A DNA stretch of 64,000 nucleotides from Deltaproteobacteria bacterium (GTDB lineage: Bacteria; Desulfobacterota; Desulfobacteria; Desulfobacterales; Desulfosarcinaceae): contig JAKALP010000004.1 in the NCBI GenBank assembly GCA_021824175.1, forward strand, positions 221,104-285,103. The letters run 5' to 3'. Each line of letters opens with the position of its first letter. Positions within the stretch are counted from its first letter, which is position 1. Shown piece after piece: positions 1 through 9,395 of the stretch. Both the position numbers and the translations under genes were made by a program. The notes beneath the pieces were generated by a model, which saw only the letters and a list, made by a program, of their open reading frames with translations, had not been told where the DNA came from and searched no databases.

Positions 1-559
1 ATTCGAGCACGATATCGCATACATCCAGACCGGCCCGGTTGGCGCATTTGACAATGTTATGAGCCGAAGTGACCGCGCCGGTGACAATATGGATCTTGGA
101 TTCCAGCCGCACGCCAGCCATGCCGATGGGGTTCTGGATGCCGGCCTGATCATCCACGATATACTCCTGGGGCAGTACATGGATCACTTCCCGGTCCATT
201 GGTATAGCCACGGCCCGGGCCGCGTCGATCACCCGTTCCACGTCCGCCTGGGTGATTTCCGGCCCTTTGATGGCCACGATGCCCCGGCTGTTGAATCCGG
301 TGATGTGGCCGCCCGCAATACCGGCATAAACCGAGGAAATTTCACAGCCGGCCATCAGCTCAGCTTCTTCCACGGCTTTTTTAATGGATTCCACCGTGGA
401 TTCGATGTTGACCACCACCCCTTTGCGCAATCCGACCGAAGGGTGGGTGCCGATGCCGATGATATTGACTTCCGGCCCTCGTACTTCGCCCACCACGCAG
501 CAGATTTTGGTGGTTCCGATATCGAGCCCGACGACGATGTTGTCCTTTTCTTGTGCCAT
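1..559 (-). CDS. ftsA: Cell division protein FtsA (partial, C-terminus beyond the window)
   Basis: Actin-like ATPase that tethers FtsZ filaments to the membrane and recruits later divisome proteins. Translating the minus strand from the ATG at 559 gives about 186 uninterrupted residues. They open with MAQEKDNIVVGLDIGTTKIC, which contains the GxDxGTTK phosphate-1 motif of the actin/FtsA fold; the SHS2-like insertion region follows (EYIVDDQAGIQNPIGMAGVR). A GGGAGG ribosome site lies 7 bases before the ATG. It is the last dcw gene visible, after ftsQ with a 158-base gap. ftsZ would be expected next, beyond position 1. Only the window edge truncates it. Confidence 0.95.
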   Translation of the reverse strand, partial: MAQEKDNIVVGLDIGTTKICCVVGEVRGPEVNIIGIGTHPSVGLRKGVVVNIESTVESIKKAVEEAELMAGCEISSVYAGIAGGHITGFNSRGIVAIKGPEITQADVERVIDAARAVAIPMDREVIHVLPQEYIVDDQAGIQNPIGMAGVRLESKIHIVTGAVTSAHNIVKCANRAGLDVCDIVLE

Positions 560-717
560 GTGCCTCCCGCGCAGCTTCAACGCCTTTTTTATACCATGAG
601 TAGCGTGAAGGGCATGACCTTGTAATCCAATTTTCTTTGGAATGCCTTCATGGCCTTCAAGCTCTTCAGGGTGATATGATTACTTCTCACCGATCCATTG
701 AATTCAATAAATTAAAC

Positions 718-1560
718 CTAAACCTTCTTGCCCATTTTCTCCAAGCGCACCACGACGCGGTCCGGGTTGCTCAGGTCCAGCGCGCGGTAGGCGCGCCACT
801 GTTCATTGCCTTCCAGCCGCGGGCGCAGGCGCGCCATGCGTTCAAACTTCGTTTCGTATTGATCCAGGCCCAGGTTGATCGTCAAATGGTTTTTTAAATT
901 TGCGATGATACCGATTTCCTTATCCACATCCAGCCGTTCAATATCCTGCCAGGCTATGGCGCTTTGCGGTTTTTGGCTGATCGTCAGCACTTGGCAAACC
1001 GCGGCTACCATGGGCTTGAGGGTGTCTTCGTTCATGCTGATGTCGTTATAGGTTAAACCGCTCACCAGCGGCAGATCATCCATGGTGTGCTTTTTTACTT
1101 CTTTGAAGATCCGTCCTTGGGCATTCATCAGGAAAATCCGGCCCAGATCCACGCGCGCCAGGGGGGCCTGCTCCTGGACCTGGATGGTAATGGCGCCGGG
1201 AATCTCGCGGCTGACCCGCGCCTGGGCAATCCACTCATGAGCCAGCAGGCGTTGCCGCACCAGCCGCAGATTCAACGCCAATAAATTATCGCCTTCGTGA
1301 ACGCCGGCCTGGGCCATGATCTCTTCTTCGGTCAGTCGTACATTACCGCTAACTTTGATCGCTCGCGCCTGAAAATACTCCGACCGGGTGACGGCCGCAT
1401 AGCCCATGACAAATAGCGCGCTGGTGGCGGACAAGATGAGGATCAAGGCGCTCAGCTTCAACCCACGGCGAACCCGAGCCATCCATAAGCCCTTTTTGCG
1501 GCGGACGTTTTTCTTATAACGATTTTTACGCGTACTCCGCGTCGAAGAATTTGCGGTCAC
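718..1560 (-). CDS. ftsQ: Cell division protein FtsQ
   Basis: Bitopic divisome protein linking early and late division proteins. The GTG at 1560 is chosen because it overlaps the murC stop by 4 bases (GTGA) and follows a GAGGAGAAG ribosome site; this gives 280 residues. A basic N-terminal stretch (RKNRYKKNVRRKK) precedes one membrane segment (LSALILILSATSALFVMGYA), then a POTRA domain (FQARAIKVSGNVRLTEEEI), then the FtsQ beta domain ending in KKV. An earlier in-frame ATG at 1749 would run back inside murC and is unlikely. Confidence 0.92.
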   Translation of the reverse strand: MTANSSTRSTRKNRYKKNVRRKKGLWMARVRRGLKLSALILILSATSALFVMGYAAVTRSEYFQARAIKVSGNVRLTEEEIMAQAGVHEGDNLLALNLRLVRQRLLAHEWIAQARVSREIPGAITIQVQEQAPLARVDLGRIFLMNAQGRIFKEVKKHTMDDLPLVSGLTYNDISMNEDTLKPMVAAVCQVLTISQKPQSAIAWQDIERLDVDKEIGIIANLKNHLTINLGLDQYETKFERMARLRPRLEGNEQWRAYRALDLSNPDRVVVRLEKMGKKV

Positions 1561-2951
1561 TTCTCTTCTCCTCGCGTCGCGGGTTTGAGGCGTTCCACCA
1601 GCTGTTCGCCCAATCGATACACATTGCCGGCGCCCAGGGTCAGTACCACATCGCCGGGCTGTACTGTCTTTTCCAGTAAAGCCAGAGCTTCTTCCATGCC
1701 GGCCACATAACTGACATCCTTGTGACCGCGGGCGCGGATGCTGTCGCACAAGGCGCGGCTGTCCACGCCTTCGATGGGCCGTTCGCTGGCCGCGTATATG
1801 GGCAGCACCAGCAGCACATCCGAGCGATAAAAGCTGCGGGCAAAGTCATCGAACAGCGCCTTGGTGCGGCTGTAGCGGTGCGGCTGGAAGACCACCACCT
1901 TGCGCCGGGCCGGCCAGCCGTGATCCATGGCTTCCAATGTGGTTTTGATCTCCGTGGGGTGATGGCCATAGTCATCCACCACGGTAATCTTCTTTACTTC
2001 ACCTTTGATCTCCAAGCGCCGCTGTACGCCTTCGGCTTTTTCCAGAGCTTTTTTGATGCGATCAAAAGAAATTCCCAGCTCCAGGCCCACGGCGATACCG
2101 GCCAGAGCGTTGTAAACATTGTGCTCGCCGGGCAGGGTGAGCAGGACTTGTCCCAAGACTTGCCCCTGGCGCACCACGCTAAAACTGCTGCTCAGACCGC
2201 TCAGGACCACTTCCTTGGCTTGCAGATCGGCTTGGGGATTGGTGCCGTAGGTCACGAAGCGTTTGCGCACCTGGGGGATCAGGTCCTGCACGGCTTCATT
2301 GTCCAGGCATAACACCGCCAAACCATAGAAGGGGATGCGATCGATGAAGTTGAGAAATACGCGCTTGATATCATCCAAGTCTTTGTAGAAGTCCAAGTGC
2401 TCGCGGTCGATGTTGGTAACCACGGCAATGGCCGGCGAATACTTCAAGAACGATCCATCGCTTTCATCGGCCTCGGCCACGATGTAATCGCCTTTGCCCA
2501 GCACGGCGTTGGTGCCGATGCTCTTGATTTTGCCGCCGATGACCACCGTGGGGTCCAGTCCGCCGGCGGCCAGGATGGAAGCCACCAATGAAGTCGTAGA
2601 TGTTTTGCCATGGGCCCCGGCAATGGCCACGCTGTACTTCAGGCGCATCAACTCGGCCAGCATCTCGGCCCGCGGAATGACCGGCACCGAAGCCTGGATG
2701 GCGGCATGCACTTCGGGATTGGAGGGATCAATGGCCGAAGAGACCACCACCACATCAGCGCCCGCAATCTGCTCGGCGCCATGGCCTTCAAATACCTTGG
2801 CGCCCAGCCGCGCCAGGCGCTCGGTGATGTCCGAGCCGCGCAGATCCGAGCCCGACACCTTATAATTCAGGTTGAGCAGCAGCTCGGCAATGCCGCTCAT
2901 GCCGATGCCGCCGATGCCTACGAAGTGAATGTGGTATTGATTGCGATACAT
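1557..2951 (-). CDS. murC: UDP-N-acetylmuramate--L-alanine ligase MurC
   Basis: ATP-dependent cytoplasmic ligase that adds L-Ala to UDP-MurNAc, the first step of the peptidoglycan stem peptide. The 464-residue length is normal. The N-terminal UDP-binding Rossmann motif is HFVGIGGIGMSG (residues 9-20), the Mur-ligase P-loop is GAHGKTSTT (112-120), and DDYGHHPTEI in the C-terminal half is typical of MurC. Its stop overlaps the ftsQ start. The 211-base gap to murG is filled by a repeat structure, so coupling to murG is not tight. Confidence 0.97.
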   Translation of the reverse strand: MYRNQYHIHFVGIGGIGMSGIAELLLNLNYKVSGSDLRGSDITERLARLGAKVFEGHGAEQIAGADVVVVSSAIDPSNPEVHAAIQASVPVIPRAEMLAELMRLKYSVAIAGAHGKTSTTSLVASILAAGGLDPTVVIGGKIKSIGTNAVLGKGDYIVAEADESDGSFLKYSPAIAVVTNIDREHLDFYKDLDDIKRVFLNFIDRIPFYGLAVLCLDNEAVQDLIPQVRKRFVTYGTNPQADLQAKEVVLSGLSSSFSVVRQGQVLGQVLLTLPGEHNVYNALAGIAVGLELGISFDRIKKALEKAEGVQRRLEIKGEVKKITVVDDYGHHPTEIKTTLEAMDHGWPARRKVVVFQPHRYSRTKALFDDFARSFYRSDVLLVLPIYAASERPIEGVDSRALCDSIRARGHKDVSYVAGMEEALALLEKTVQPGDVVLTLGAGNVYRLGEQLVERLKPATRGEEK

Positions 2952-2954
2952 TGT

Positions 2955-3162
2955 TCCGTTGTCCGTTTGCCCGTTTGCCCGTTGCCCGTTGCCCGTGTGC
3001 CCGTTGCCCGTGTGCCCGTTAGCCCGTGTGCCCGTTTGCGCGTATTTCTTTTTTCGTTTTACTTCTCCGTTTGACTGCTTGATTCAGCGTTCAACCAATG
3101 TGTTTTGATTCCCCGTTTTTCTCCTTAACGGGCGAACGGGCAACGGGCAAACGGGCGAACGC
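2955..3162. repeat. Inverted pair of degenerate CCCGTTG-type tandem repeats between murG and murC
   Basis: On the plus strand, 2955-3043 is a run of about eleven 7-8-mers of the type CCCGTTG, CCCGTGTG and GCCCGTTT. At 3127-3162 the complementary type (ACGGGCAA, ACGGGCG) appears, so the two blocks face each other across an 83-base centre. In gene direction, one block starts right after the murG stop and the other ends a few bases before the murC ATG. The blocks could pair over more than 30 bases with mismatches. I see no gene here and no U-run that would make it an ordinary terminator. Confidence 0.85.
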
Positions 3163-4284
3163 TTATCTTCCAATCAACTGGTAAAGATCATCCACAATCG
3201 TCAGCGCCGCCTCGGGCCGGCCCAGGGTCATGGCCTTGCCGGCCATGTCGGCCAGGCGCGTCCGGTCTTGCATATACGCCAAAATGGTTTTGGCCAGAAT
3301 CTCTCCATTGAGATCTTTCTGGGCGATCATTTCCGCCGCGCCGGTTGTCACCAGGGCCTGGGCATTGCTGGTCTGATGATCATCGGCCGCGTGGGGGAAA
3401 GGTACGAATACGGCCGCCCGCCCCACGGCGGTGATTTCGGCCACGGTGGTGGCGCCGGCCCGGCAGATGATCAAATCCGCCTGCAGGTAGAGTTCGGCCA
3501 CTTCGTTAAAAAAGGCCTTTACCTGGGCTGAAATTCCAGCTTCGGCATAAGCTTTGGCCACATCGGCTTCGTCTTCGGTGCCGGTTTGATGGACCACATG
3601 CAATTCGGTTTGATCTTTCAATAGCGGCAATGCTTCCATCATGGCTTGATTGATGGCATGGGCTCCCTGGCTGCCACCCAGAAGTAAAAGATCGAACCGT
3701 CTCTTTTCTTTTATAGCGGGTTGCTGATCGCCCAGGGCGATGATCTCATCGCGCACCGGGTTGCCGGTAATTACAGTCTTGTGAGGATTAAAACGGCGCC
3801 CAGTGTCTTTAAAAGTCAAATACACGCGCTTGACGATCCTTCGCAGCAACCGGTTGGTCAGACCTGGGAGCTGGTTTTGCTCATGCAAGGCCGTGGGAAT
3901 TCCTTTGAGCCAGGCCGCAACTACTACCGGCCCGGCCGAGTAGCCACCCACTCCTAATACTACGTGAGGAGCAAACTCCCGCAAAATGGCCGCCGAACAG
4001 CTAATGGCGCGCGGGATCTTGAACAAAGCGCGCAATTGCTTCCAGGCGCCGCGGTGCTTGATTCCTTCGATGGGGATGGTTTTATATGGCCAGCCCAGTC
4101 GGTTGAGCACATTGGTATCCAGGGGCCGTCCGGAATTGATAAACATCACTTTGTTATGGCTGTGCCGGGCCAGGAAGGCCTGGGCCACAGCCACGCCCGG
4201 AAACAGATGACCCCCTGTGCCGCCACCGGCCACGATCAGGCGCTGGCCGTTGCCAGCCCCGTATGGTTCAAGCACGTTGGTCAT
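3163..4284 (-). CDS. murG: UDP-GlcNAc:lipid I N-acetylglucosaminyltransferase MurG
   Basis: Peripheral inner-membrane glycosyltransferase that converts lipid I to lipid II. The glycine-rich GGGTGGHLFPG loop is near the N-terminus, followed by HEQNQLPG and GGSQGAHAIN; the C-terminal donor site includes CRAGATTVAEI and PFPHAADDHQ. The ATG at 4284 gives 373 residues and overlaps the ftsW end by 17 bases. A TTG at 4296 would add four residues and cannot be excluded, since neither start has a strong ribosome site. Confidence 0.95.
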   Translation of the reverse strand: MTNVLEPYGAGNGQRLIVAGGGTGGHLFPGVAVAQAFLARHSHNKVMFINSGRPLDTNVLNRLGWPYKTIPIEGIKHRGAWKQLRALFKIPRAISCSAAILREFAPHVVLGVGGYSAGPVVVAAWLKGIPTALHEQNQLPGLTNRLLRRIVKRVYLTFKDTGRRFNPHKTVITGNPVRDEIIALGDQQPAIKEKRRFDLLLLGGSQGAHAINQAMMEALPLLKDQTELHVVHQTGTEDEADVAKAYAEAGISAQVKAFFNEVAELYLQADLIICRAGATTVAEITAVGRAAVFVPFPHAADDHQTSNAQALVTTGAAEMIAQKDLNGEILAKTILAYMQDRTRLADMAGKAMTLGRPEAALTIVDDLYQLIGR

Positions 4285-5392
4285 GTCGGGCCCCAATGTT
4301 CATCAAAATACCGATGCTGGCCATGTTAAGCACCAGCGATGTCCCGCCGTAACTTAAAAACGGCAGAGCCAGCCCCTTGGTGGGCAGCATTCCCAGACAG
4401 ACCCCCATGTTGATGGAGACTTGCAGGGCCAATGCGAAAGTGATGCCGGTCGCCATCAGCATGCCGAACGTGTCGGTGCACGTGTTGGCAATGCGGATGC
4501 CGCGCCACAAAATCGTGCTGTACAATCCTATTACGAGCAAAACGCCCCACAACCCCAATTCTTCGCCGATGACGGCGAAGATAAAGTCGGTGTGCGGTTC
4601 AGGCAGGTAGAAGAGCTTTTGGCTGCCTTTGCCGATGCCCGCGCCCCATACGCCGCCCGTGCCAAAGGCCATCATGGCGTGAATGATTTGATAGCCTTTA
4701 TCGGTGGGGTCATTCCAGGGGTTGAGGAAGGCCATCAACCGTTCAAAACGATAAGGCTTGCTGATTACAAGATAGGCGAAAATAGCGATCACCGGCGCCA
4801 GCGGTGCGAGCAAGTGGCGCAAGGGGACACCGCCCACGAACATCATCAGCCAGGTCAGGGCAGCGAAAATCACGGTGGAGCCAAAATCCGGCTGCAGCAT
4901 CAACAATACGCTGAAGACCAGCAGGACAATGGCATGGGGCACGAAGCCGATACTGAAAATTTTTACTGCCTCCTGCTTTTTGGTCAGGGAGTAAGCCAGG
5001 AAGATAATCAATGCCAGGCGCGCCACTTCCGAGGGCTGGAAGGAGGCCGGCCCCAGCCGTAGCCAACGCGCCGAACCGCCGGCGGTCATGCCCGCGCCGT
5101 CGAACTGAACGGCAACGAGCAATCCGAAGGAGACAAAGAGCAAAGGATAAGTGAATACACGGTAGATGCGGTATGGGATGTGGCTGAAGATCACCAACGC
5201 CAGAATTCCCAGAAAACAGAAAATGGTTTGCTTCTTCAGGAAGAAAAGATCGCTGCTGAATTTCTTCAAAGCCACGGCCGAACTGGCGCTATACACCATG
5301 ATCACGCCGATGCCCACCAGAATAAAGACGGCGAACAGCATGCCTGGATCATAGGTTTGGGGTGCCAGGCCCCTGGCTGAAGACTTGATCAC
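4268..5392 (-). CDS. ftsW: SEDS-family peptidoglycan glycosyltransferase FtsW
   Basis: Integral membrane septal glycan polymerase that works with the class B penicillin-binding protein FtsI. It has 374 residues with about nine to ten hydrophobic segments. Family signatures are YSASS near the N-terminus, FQPSEVARLALI, GTGGVWGAGIGKGSQK, PEPHTDFIFAVIGEE and the C-terminal PFLSYGGTSL. Its ATG overlaps the murD stop by 4 bases (ATGA) and its end overlaps murG, indicating translational coupling. In the dcw context it is FtsW rather than RodA. Confidence 0.96.
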   Translation of the reverse strand: MIKSSARGLAPQTYDPGMLFAVFILVGIGVIMVYSASSAVALKKFSSDLFFLKKQTIFCFLGILALVIFSHIPYRIYRVFTYPLLFVSFGLLVAVQFDGAGMTAGGSARWLRLGPASFQPSEVARLALIIFLAYSLTKKQEAVKIFSIGFVPHAIVLLVFSVLLMLQPDFGSTVIFAALTWLMMFVGGVPLRHLLAPLAPVIAIFAYLVISKPYRFERLMAFLNPWNDPTDKGYQIIHAMMAFGTGGVWGAGIGKGSQKLFYLPEPHTDFIFAVIGEELGLWGVLLVIGLYSTILWRGIRIANTCTDTFGMLMATGITFALALQVSINMGVCLGMLPTKGLALPFLSYGGTSLVLNMASIGILMNIGARHDQRA

Positions 5393-6756
5393 TTCAACTC
5401 TCCCACGGCGCGGCGAAAAGTCGCGCCGCGCTCGGCATAGTTGGCGAACATGTCAAAACTGGCGCAGGCCGGTGATAGCAGCACGGTATCGCCTGGCTGG
5501 GCCGCGGCAAAAGCGCGCCGAACCGCCTCGGGCAAGTCGACCGCGGTTTCGGTGCCTTGGGCCGGCGCCTGGGCCACGGCCTCCAGGATTTCATCACGGG
5601 CTTCGCCGATCACAATCAGCTTTTTGGCCCGTCTACGGATATGATCAAACAGGGGCGCAAAATCATAACCCTTGTTGCGTCCGCCCATGATCAGCACCAC
5701 CGGCCGGTCAAAGCACTCCAGGGCCCGAATGACCGCATCCACATTGGTAGCCTTGGAATCGTTGATGAATTGCACGCCGTTGACCGTGCCCACCGGCTCC
5801 AGGCGGTGCGCCAAGGTCTGGAATTCGTTGATGGTGCGCTGCACGGCCGCCAGATCGGCATCCACGGCCATGGCGGCCAGGGTGGCGGCGGCGATGTTTT
5901 CACGGTTGTGGGGGCCCATCAGCGGCGCCTGGCTCAAATCGATGCGGCCTTCGGCCTTGCCCGGAATGTGAATGGCAATCTGTTTGGGCGTGATGATGGC
6001 GCCAATGCCGGGCCCGCCGTTGGCCGGCGGCTGGGGGTAGAAATTCAACAGGCAAGCGCGGAGGTCCCGGCACTGGGCCTGAACCAGGGGATCGCCGCCA
6101 TGGCAAATGGCATAGTCTTCGGGACCCTGGTTGCGGAACAGCCGTCCTTTGGAATCAGCGTAGGCCGCCACCGAATCGTAACGGTCCAGATGGTCGGGAG
6201 AGATGTTGAGCAGCACCGCGACATGGGGCCTGAAGGTTTCGGTGGTGTCGAGCTGAAAGCTGCTGATCTCGGCCACGATCGCATCCAGTTCAGCATCGCG
6301 TCCGGCGATTGCGATCAGCGGATTGCCGATATTGCCGCCCACGAAGACCCGCTTGCCCGAGGCCGCCAGCATGCGGCCCAGCAATTCGGTGGTGGTGGTT
6401 TTACCGTTGGTGCCGCTGATGGCCACAATGGGGGCCTTGATAAAACGGGCCGAGAGCTCGATTTCGCCGATCACCGGAATGCCTTTGCGCCGGGCCTCTT
6501 CCAGGGGCGCGATGGTATGGGGCACGCCCGGACTGATGACAATCATATGGGCCGCCGCCAAGGTATCCGGCCGGTGGCCGCCCAGTTCCAAGGCCACTTC
6601 CAGACTGCGCACTTCCTGGGCAAAATGACCCAGCCCCTTTTCGGTGGCTTGATCCGTGACCGTTACCCGCGCCCCCTGGGATTTTAAAAAGCGGGCCACG
6701 GCCAAACCGGTCCGGGCCAACCCCATCACCACCACATGTTTGTCTCTAAGGTCCAT
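5389..6756 (-). CDS. murD: UDP-N-acetylmuramoyl-L-alanine--D-glutamate ligase MurD
   Basis: Cytoplasmic ATP-dependent ligase that adds D-Glu to UDP-MurNAc-L-Ala. The ATG at 6756 lies 5 bases after the mraY stop with a GGTAGG ribosome site, giving 455 residues. An upstream in-frame ATG at 6849 would lie inside mraY. Motifs are VVVMGLARTGLAVARFL at the N-terminus, the P-loop GTNGKTTTT (115-123), NISPDHLDRY and FINDSKATN, all typical of MurD. Confidence 0.96.
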   Translation of the reverse strand: MDLRDKHVVVMGLARTGLAVARFLKSQGARVTVTDQATEKGLGHFAQEVRSLEVALELGGHRPDTLAAAHMIVISPGVPHTIAPLEEARRKGIPVIGEIELSARFIKAPIVAISGTNGKTTTTELLGRMLAASGKRVFVGGNIGNPLIAIAGRDAELDAIVAEISSFQLDTTETFRPHVAVLLNISPDHLDRYDSVAAYADSKGRLFRNQGPEDYAICHGGDPLVQAQCRDLRACLLNFYPQPPANGGPGIGAIITPKQIAIHIPGKAEGRIDLSQAPLMGPHNRENIAAATLAAMAVDADLAAVQRTINEFQTLAHRLEPVGTVNGVQFINDSKATNVDAVIRALECFDRPVVLIMGGRNKGYDFAPLFDHIRRRAKKLIVIGEARDEILEAVAQAPAQGTETAVDLPEAVRRAFAAAQPGDTVLLSPACASFDMFANYAERGATFRRAVGELK

Positions 6757-6761
6757 GTCGC

Positions 6762-7841
6762 CTACCGTAATTTGAGGGTGCTCATGCTTAGCAAAGCCAA
6801 GGCAATGGCGATGATCCAGAAGCGCACGATCACCTTGGGTTCCGGCCATCCCTTGAGTTCAAAGTGGTGATGCAAGGGGGCCATGCGAAAGATGCGTTTG
6901 CCGTGGGTCATTTTGAAGTAGCCCACCTGAAAGATGACCGAGAGTGCTTCCATCACAAACAGGCCGCCCACCAGGACCAGCACGATCTCCTGCTTGGTGG
7001 CCACGGCCACGGCACCCAGGCTGCCGCCCAGGGAGAGTGAGCCCACATCGCCCATGAAGACCTGCGCCGGGTAGGCGTTGAACCATAAAAAGCCCAGGCC
7101 CGCGCCGATCAAGGCTCCGCAAAAGATGGTGACCTCGCCGCAACCGGCCACATACTGAATCTGAAGGTATTCGGCCAGCTTCACATTGCCGGCCACATAG
7201 GCGAAGATCATGTACGCCCCGGACGCGATGGTGACCGGCCCGATGGCCAGGCCATCCAGACCATCGGTCAGATTCACGGCGTTGGAGGCCCCCACGATTA
7301 CCAAAACAGCGAACAGCACATACCACCACCCCAGATCGCGGGTCAGGTATTTGAAGAACGGCACGGTCAGCTGGGTGTTGAATTCGGCATGCGTCACTAG
7401 CAAAATCCCGATGATGGTGGCCACGATGGTTTGTAAAATCAGTTTGCCGCGGCCGCTCAGCCCCTTGCTGCGTTTCACTACTTGCTTGAGGTAGTCGTCG
7501 ATAAAACCGATCAAGCCAAAACCGATAAGCACCAGCATCATGATCCAGACAAAGAAGTTGGTCAGGTCGGCCCAAAGCAAGGTGGCGGCGGCCACGGCCG
7601 AAATGATCAAGGTGCCGCCCATGGTGGGCGTGCCCGCTTTTTTAAGATGGGTTTGAGGACCGTCATCGCGCACATATTGGCCCACCTGCATCTGGGAGAG
7701 CTTGCGGATCATCCACGGTCCCAGGAAAAAACTGATGATGAAAGCGGTCAGCACGGCGTAAATGGTCCGGAAAGTGATGTACCGGAACACATTGAACGCC
7801 GAGATGGTTGTGTGCAGCGGATAGAGAAGATGATAAAGCAT
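6762..7841 (-). CDS. mraY: Phospho-N-acetylmuramoyl-pentapeptide transferase MraY
   Basis: Polytopic membrane enzyme that moves phospho-MurNAc-pentapeptide from UDP to undecaprenyl phosphate, making lipid I. The 359-residue protein has about ten membrane segments and the conserved loops [18 protein letters not shown] (the catalytic Asp pair), [24 protein letters not shown] and the [11 protein letters not shown] histidine motif near the C-terminus. It sits directly before murD. A 133-base gap with inverted repeats separates it from murF. Confidence 0.97.
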   Translation of the reverse strand: MLYHLLYPLHTTISAFNVFRYITFRTIYAVLTAFIISFFLGPWMIRKLSQMQVGQYVRDDGPQTHLKKAGTPTMGGTLIISAVAAATLLWADLTNFFVWIMMLVLIGFGLIGFIDDYLKQVVKRSKGLSGRGKLILQTIVATIIGILLVTHAEFNTQLTVPFFKYLTRDLGWWYVLFAVLVIVGASNAVNLTDGLDGLAIGPVTIASGAYMIFAYVAGNVKLAEYLQIQYVAGCGEVTIFCGALIGAGLGFLWFNAYPAQVFMGDVGSLSLGGSLGAVAVATKQEIVLVLVGGLFVMEALSVIFQVGYFKMTHGKRIFRMAPLHHHFELKGWPEPKVIVRFWIIAIALALLSMSTLKLR

Positions 7842-7846
7842 GGGTT

Positions 7847-7990
7847 ACTCGTTTATTGGTTTATTGGTTTATTGGTTGAGTGGATCATGGTTCAACCTGC
7901 GCTCCATACCGTCTTTGTCTCTTCCGAATGGGTCATTGGCATTGGGCCTCTCACCGAATGACCGAATCAACCAATCAACGATTAGACGAA
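7847..7990. repeat. Inverted repeat blocks of the GTTTATTGG/GTTGATTS family between murF and mraY
   Basis: The plus strand at 7847-7880 reads CGTTTATTGGTTTATTGG and onward, in 8-9-base units. At 7951-7990 the opposite type appears (CCGAATCAACCAATCAACG). In gene direction one block begins within the murF stop region and the other ends just before the mraY ATG. The murF TGA (7977-7975) lies inside the repeat. Nothing else is seen in this spacer. Confidence 0.8.
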
Positions 7991-9393
7991 TCCCCATCGG
8001 CCCACTCCCGGATCGCCTTGACCACGGTCTCCATGGTCATCCCCCTGGAGCCCTTGACCAGAACCCAGGTGCCCGGCTCAAGGCGGCTGATAAGATCCTG
8101 GGCAATCTCTTCTTTACTTCCCGCAAGAAGCTGTTCCGCGCGCATGCCCGCGCCGCGCGCACCCTGGACCACCGCCTGGGCGTTGGGACCGTAGGCATAG
8201 AGCCGATCAGGTCCGGCTTGGGCCGCCTTCTGGCCCACTTCGCGGTGCAGCGCTTCGGCCTGGGGCCCCAGTTCGCGCATGTCGCCCAGCACAATCACGG
8301 CCGGCGCGGTTTTGCGCAAGGCCTTCAGTGTCTCAAAGGCTACGGCCATGGAAGAGGGGTTGGCATTATAGGTGTCGTCGATGATCTGAATTCCTTTGGC
8401 CGTACCAAGCACCTGCAGCCGGCCCTTGGTGGGCGCAAAGGCTTCCAGACCGGCTTTGATCTGGGAACCGGATACGCCGCTAAGATGGCCCACTGCCGCG
8501 GCCGCCAGGGCGTTAAGGACCATAAATCGGCCGGGCGTATGAAGCGCCACCGGCACCCGGTCGCCGGGCAGAACCAGCTCAAAAGCAACTCCGTCACCGG
8601 TTTCGGCGATCTTTTCAGCGCGCACCATGGCTTGGGGCGACAGGCCGAAGAAAAAGACCCGGCGTTCGGTTTTAGCGGCCAGGGCCGCCACATGGGGATT
8701 GTCCCGGTTCAATACCACCGTGCCCTTGGGATCGACTTGGGCCATCAATTCCCCTTTGGCCTGGGCCACCCCTTCCAGACTGCCCAGAAACTCCAAATGC
8801 GCCGGCCCCACGTTGGTGATGACCCCGATGGTGGGGCGGCAGATGGCGCCCAGACGGGTGATTTCGCCGTGATGGTTCATGCCCAGCTCCAGGACCGCGG
8901 CCTGATGCTCGGGCGTGAGCTGGAACAGGGTCAGGGGCAGACCGATCTCATTGTTGAAGTTGCCATGGGTGGAGAGCGTGTTGAAGCGTTGGGCCATCAC
9001 CAGGCTGGTCATCTGGCGCGTGCTGGTTTTACCGTTGGAGCCGGTAATGGCTACCACGGGGATGTGGGCCTGACCGCGTTGAAAGCGAGCCAGGGCGCCC
9101 AGGGCCTTAACCGTATTGTCCACCGCGATGCAGGTCACGCCTTGGGCTCGCCACGCTTCATGATCCTGCGCAACAGTGGTGCCTTGTTCGATGACAACCC
9201 CTTTGACCCCCATTTGAATCACCTGCGCCGTAAAAGTGTGCCCGTCGTGGGTTTCGCCGCGAATGGCCACAAAGAGCTGGTCGCGGCCGATGGTGCGCGA
9301 ATCAATGCCCACGCCGTTAAAGCCGGCGCCGGACGGGCCATATAGCAGGCGGCCGCCGGTGGCTTGCAGGATTTGGTCAGGCGTCCAGTGCAT
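7975..9393 (-). CDS. murF: UDP-N-acetylmuramoyl-tripeptide--D-alanyl-D-alanine ligase MurF
   Basis: Cytoplasmic ligase that adds D-Ala-D-Ala, completing the UDP-MurNAc-pentapeptide. The 472 residues include the P-loop GSNGKTSTRQM and GNFNNEIGLPLTLF, a MurF-specific stretch, followed by DDTYNANPSSM. The last codons (SSNR then TGA) are built from the same GTTGATT-type repeat that fills the spacer, so the C-terminus may have been altered by repeat invasion. Repeat-filled gaps lie on both sides. Confidence 0.96.
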   Translation of the reverse strand: MHWTPDQILQATGGRLLYGPSGAGFNGVGIDSRTIGRDQLFVAIRGETHDGHTFTAQVIQMGVKGVVIEQGTTVAQDHEAWRAQGVTCIAVDNTVKALGALARFQRGQAHIPVVAITGSNGKTSTRQMTSLVMAQRFNTLSTHGNFNNEIGLPLTLFQLTPEHQAAVLELGMNHHGEITRLGAICRPTIGVITNVGPAHLEFLGSLEGVAQAKGELMAQVDPKGTVVLNRDNPHVAALAAKTERRVFFFGLSPQAMVRAEKIAETGDGVAFELVLPGDRVPVALHTPGRFMVLNALAAAAVGHLSGVSGSQIKAGLEAFAPTKGRLQVLGTAKGIQIIDDTYNANPSSMAVAFETLKALRKTAPAVIVLGDMRELGPQAEALHREVGQKAAQAGPDRLYAYGPNAQAVVQGARGAGMRAEQLLAGSKEEIAQDLISRLEPGTWVLVKGSRGMTMETVVKAIREWADGDSSNR

Positions 9394-9395
9394 TT

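Noticed and set aside
7840..9345. 501-codon plus-strand frame opposite murF
   Set aside because: Shadow of murF; composition is not protein-like.
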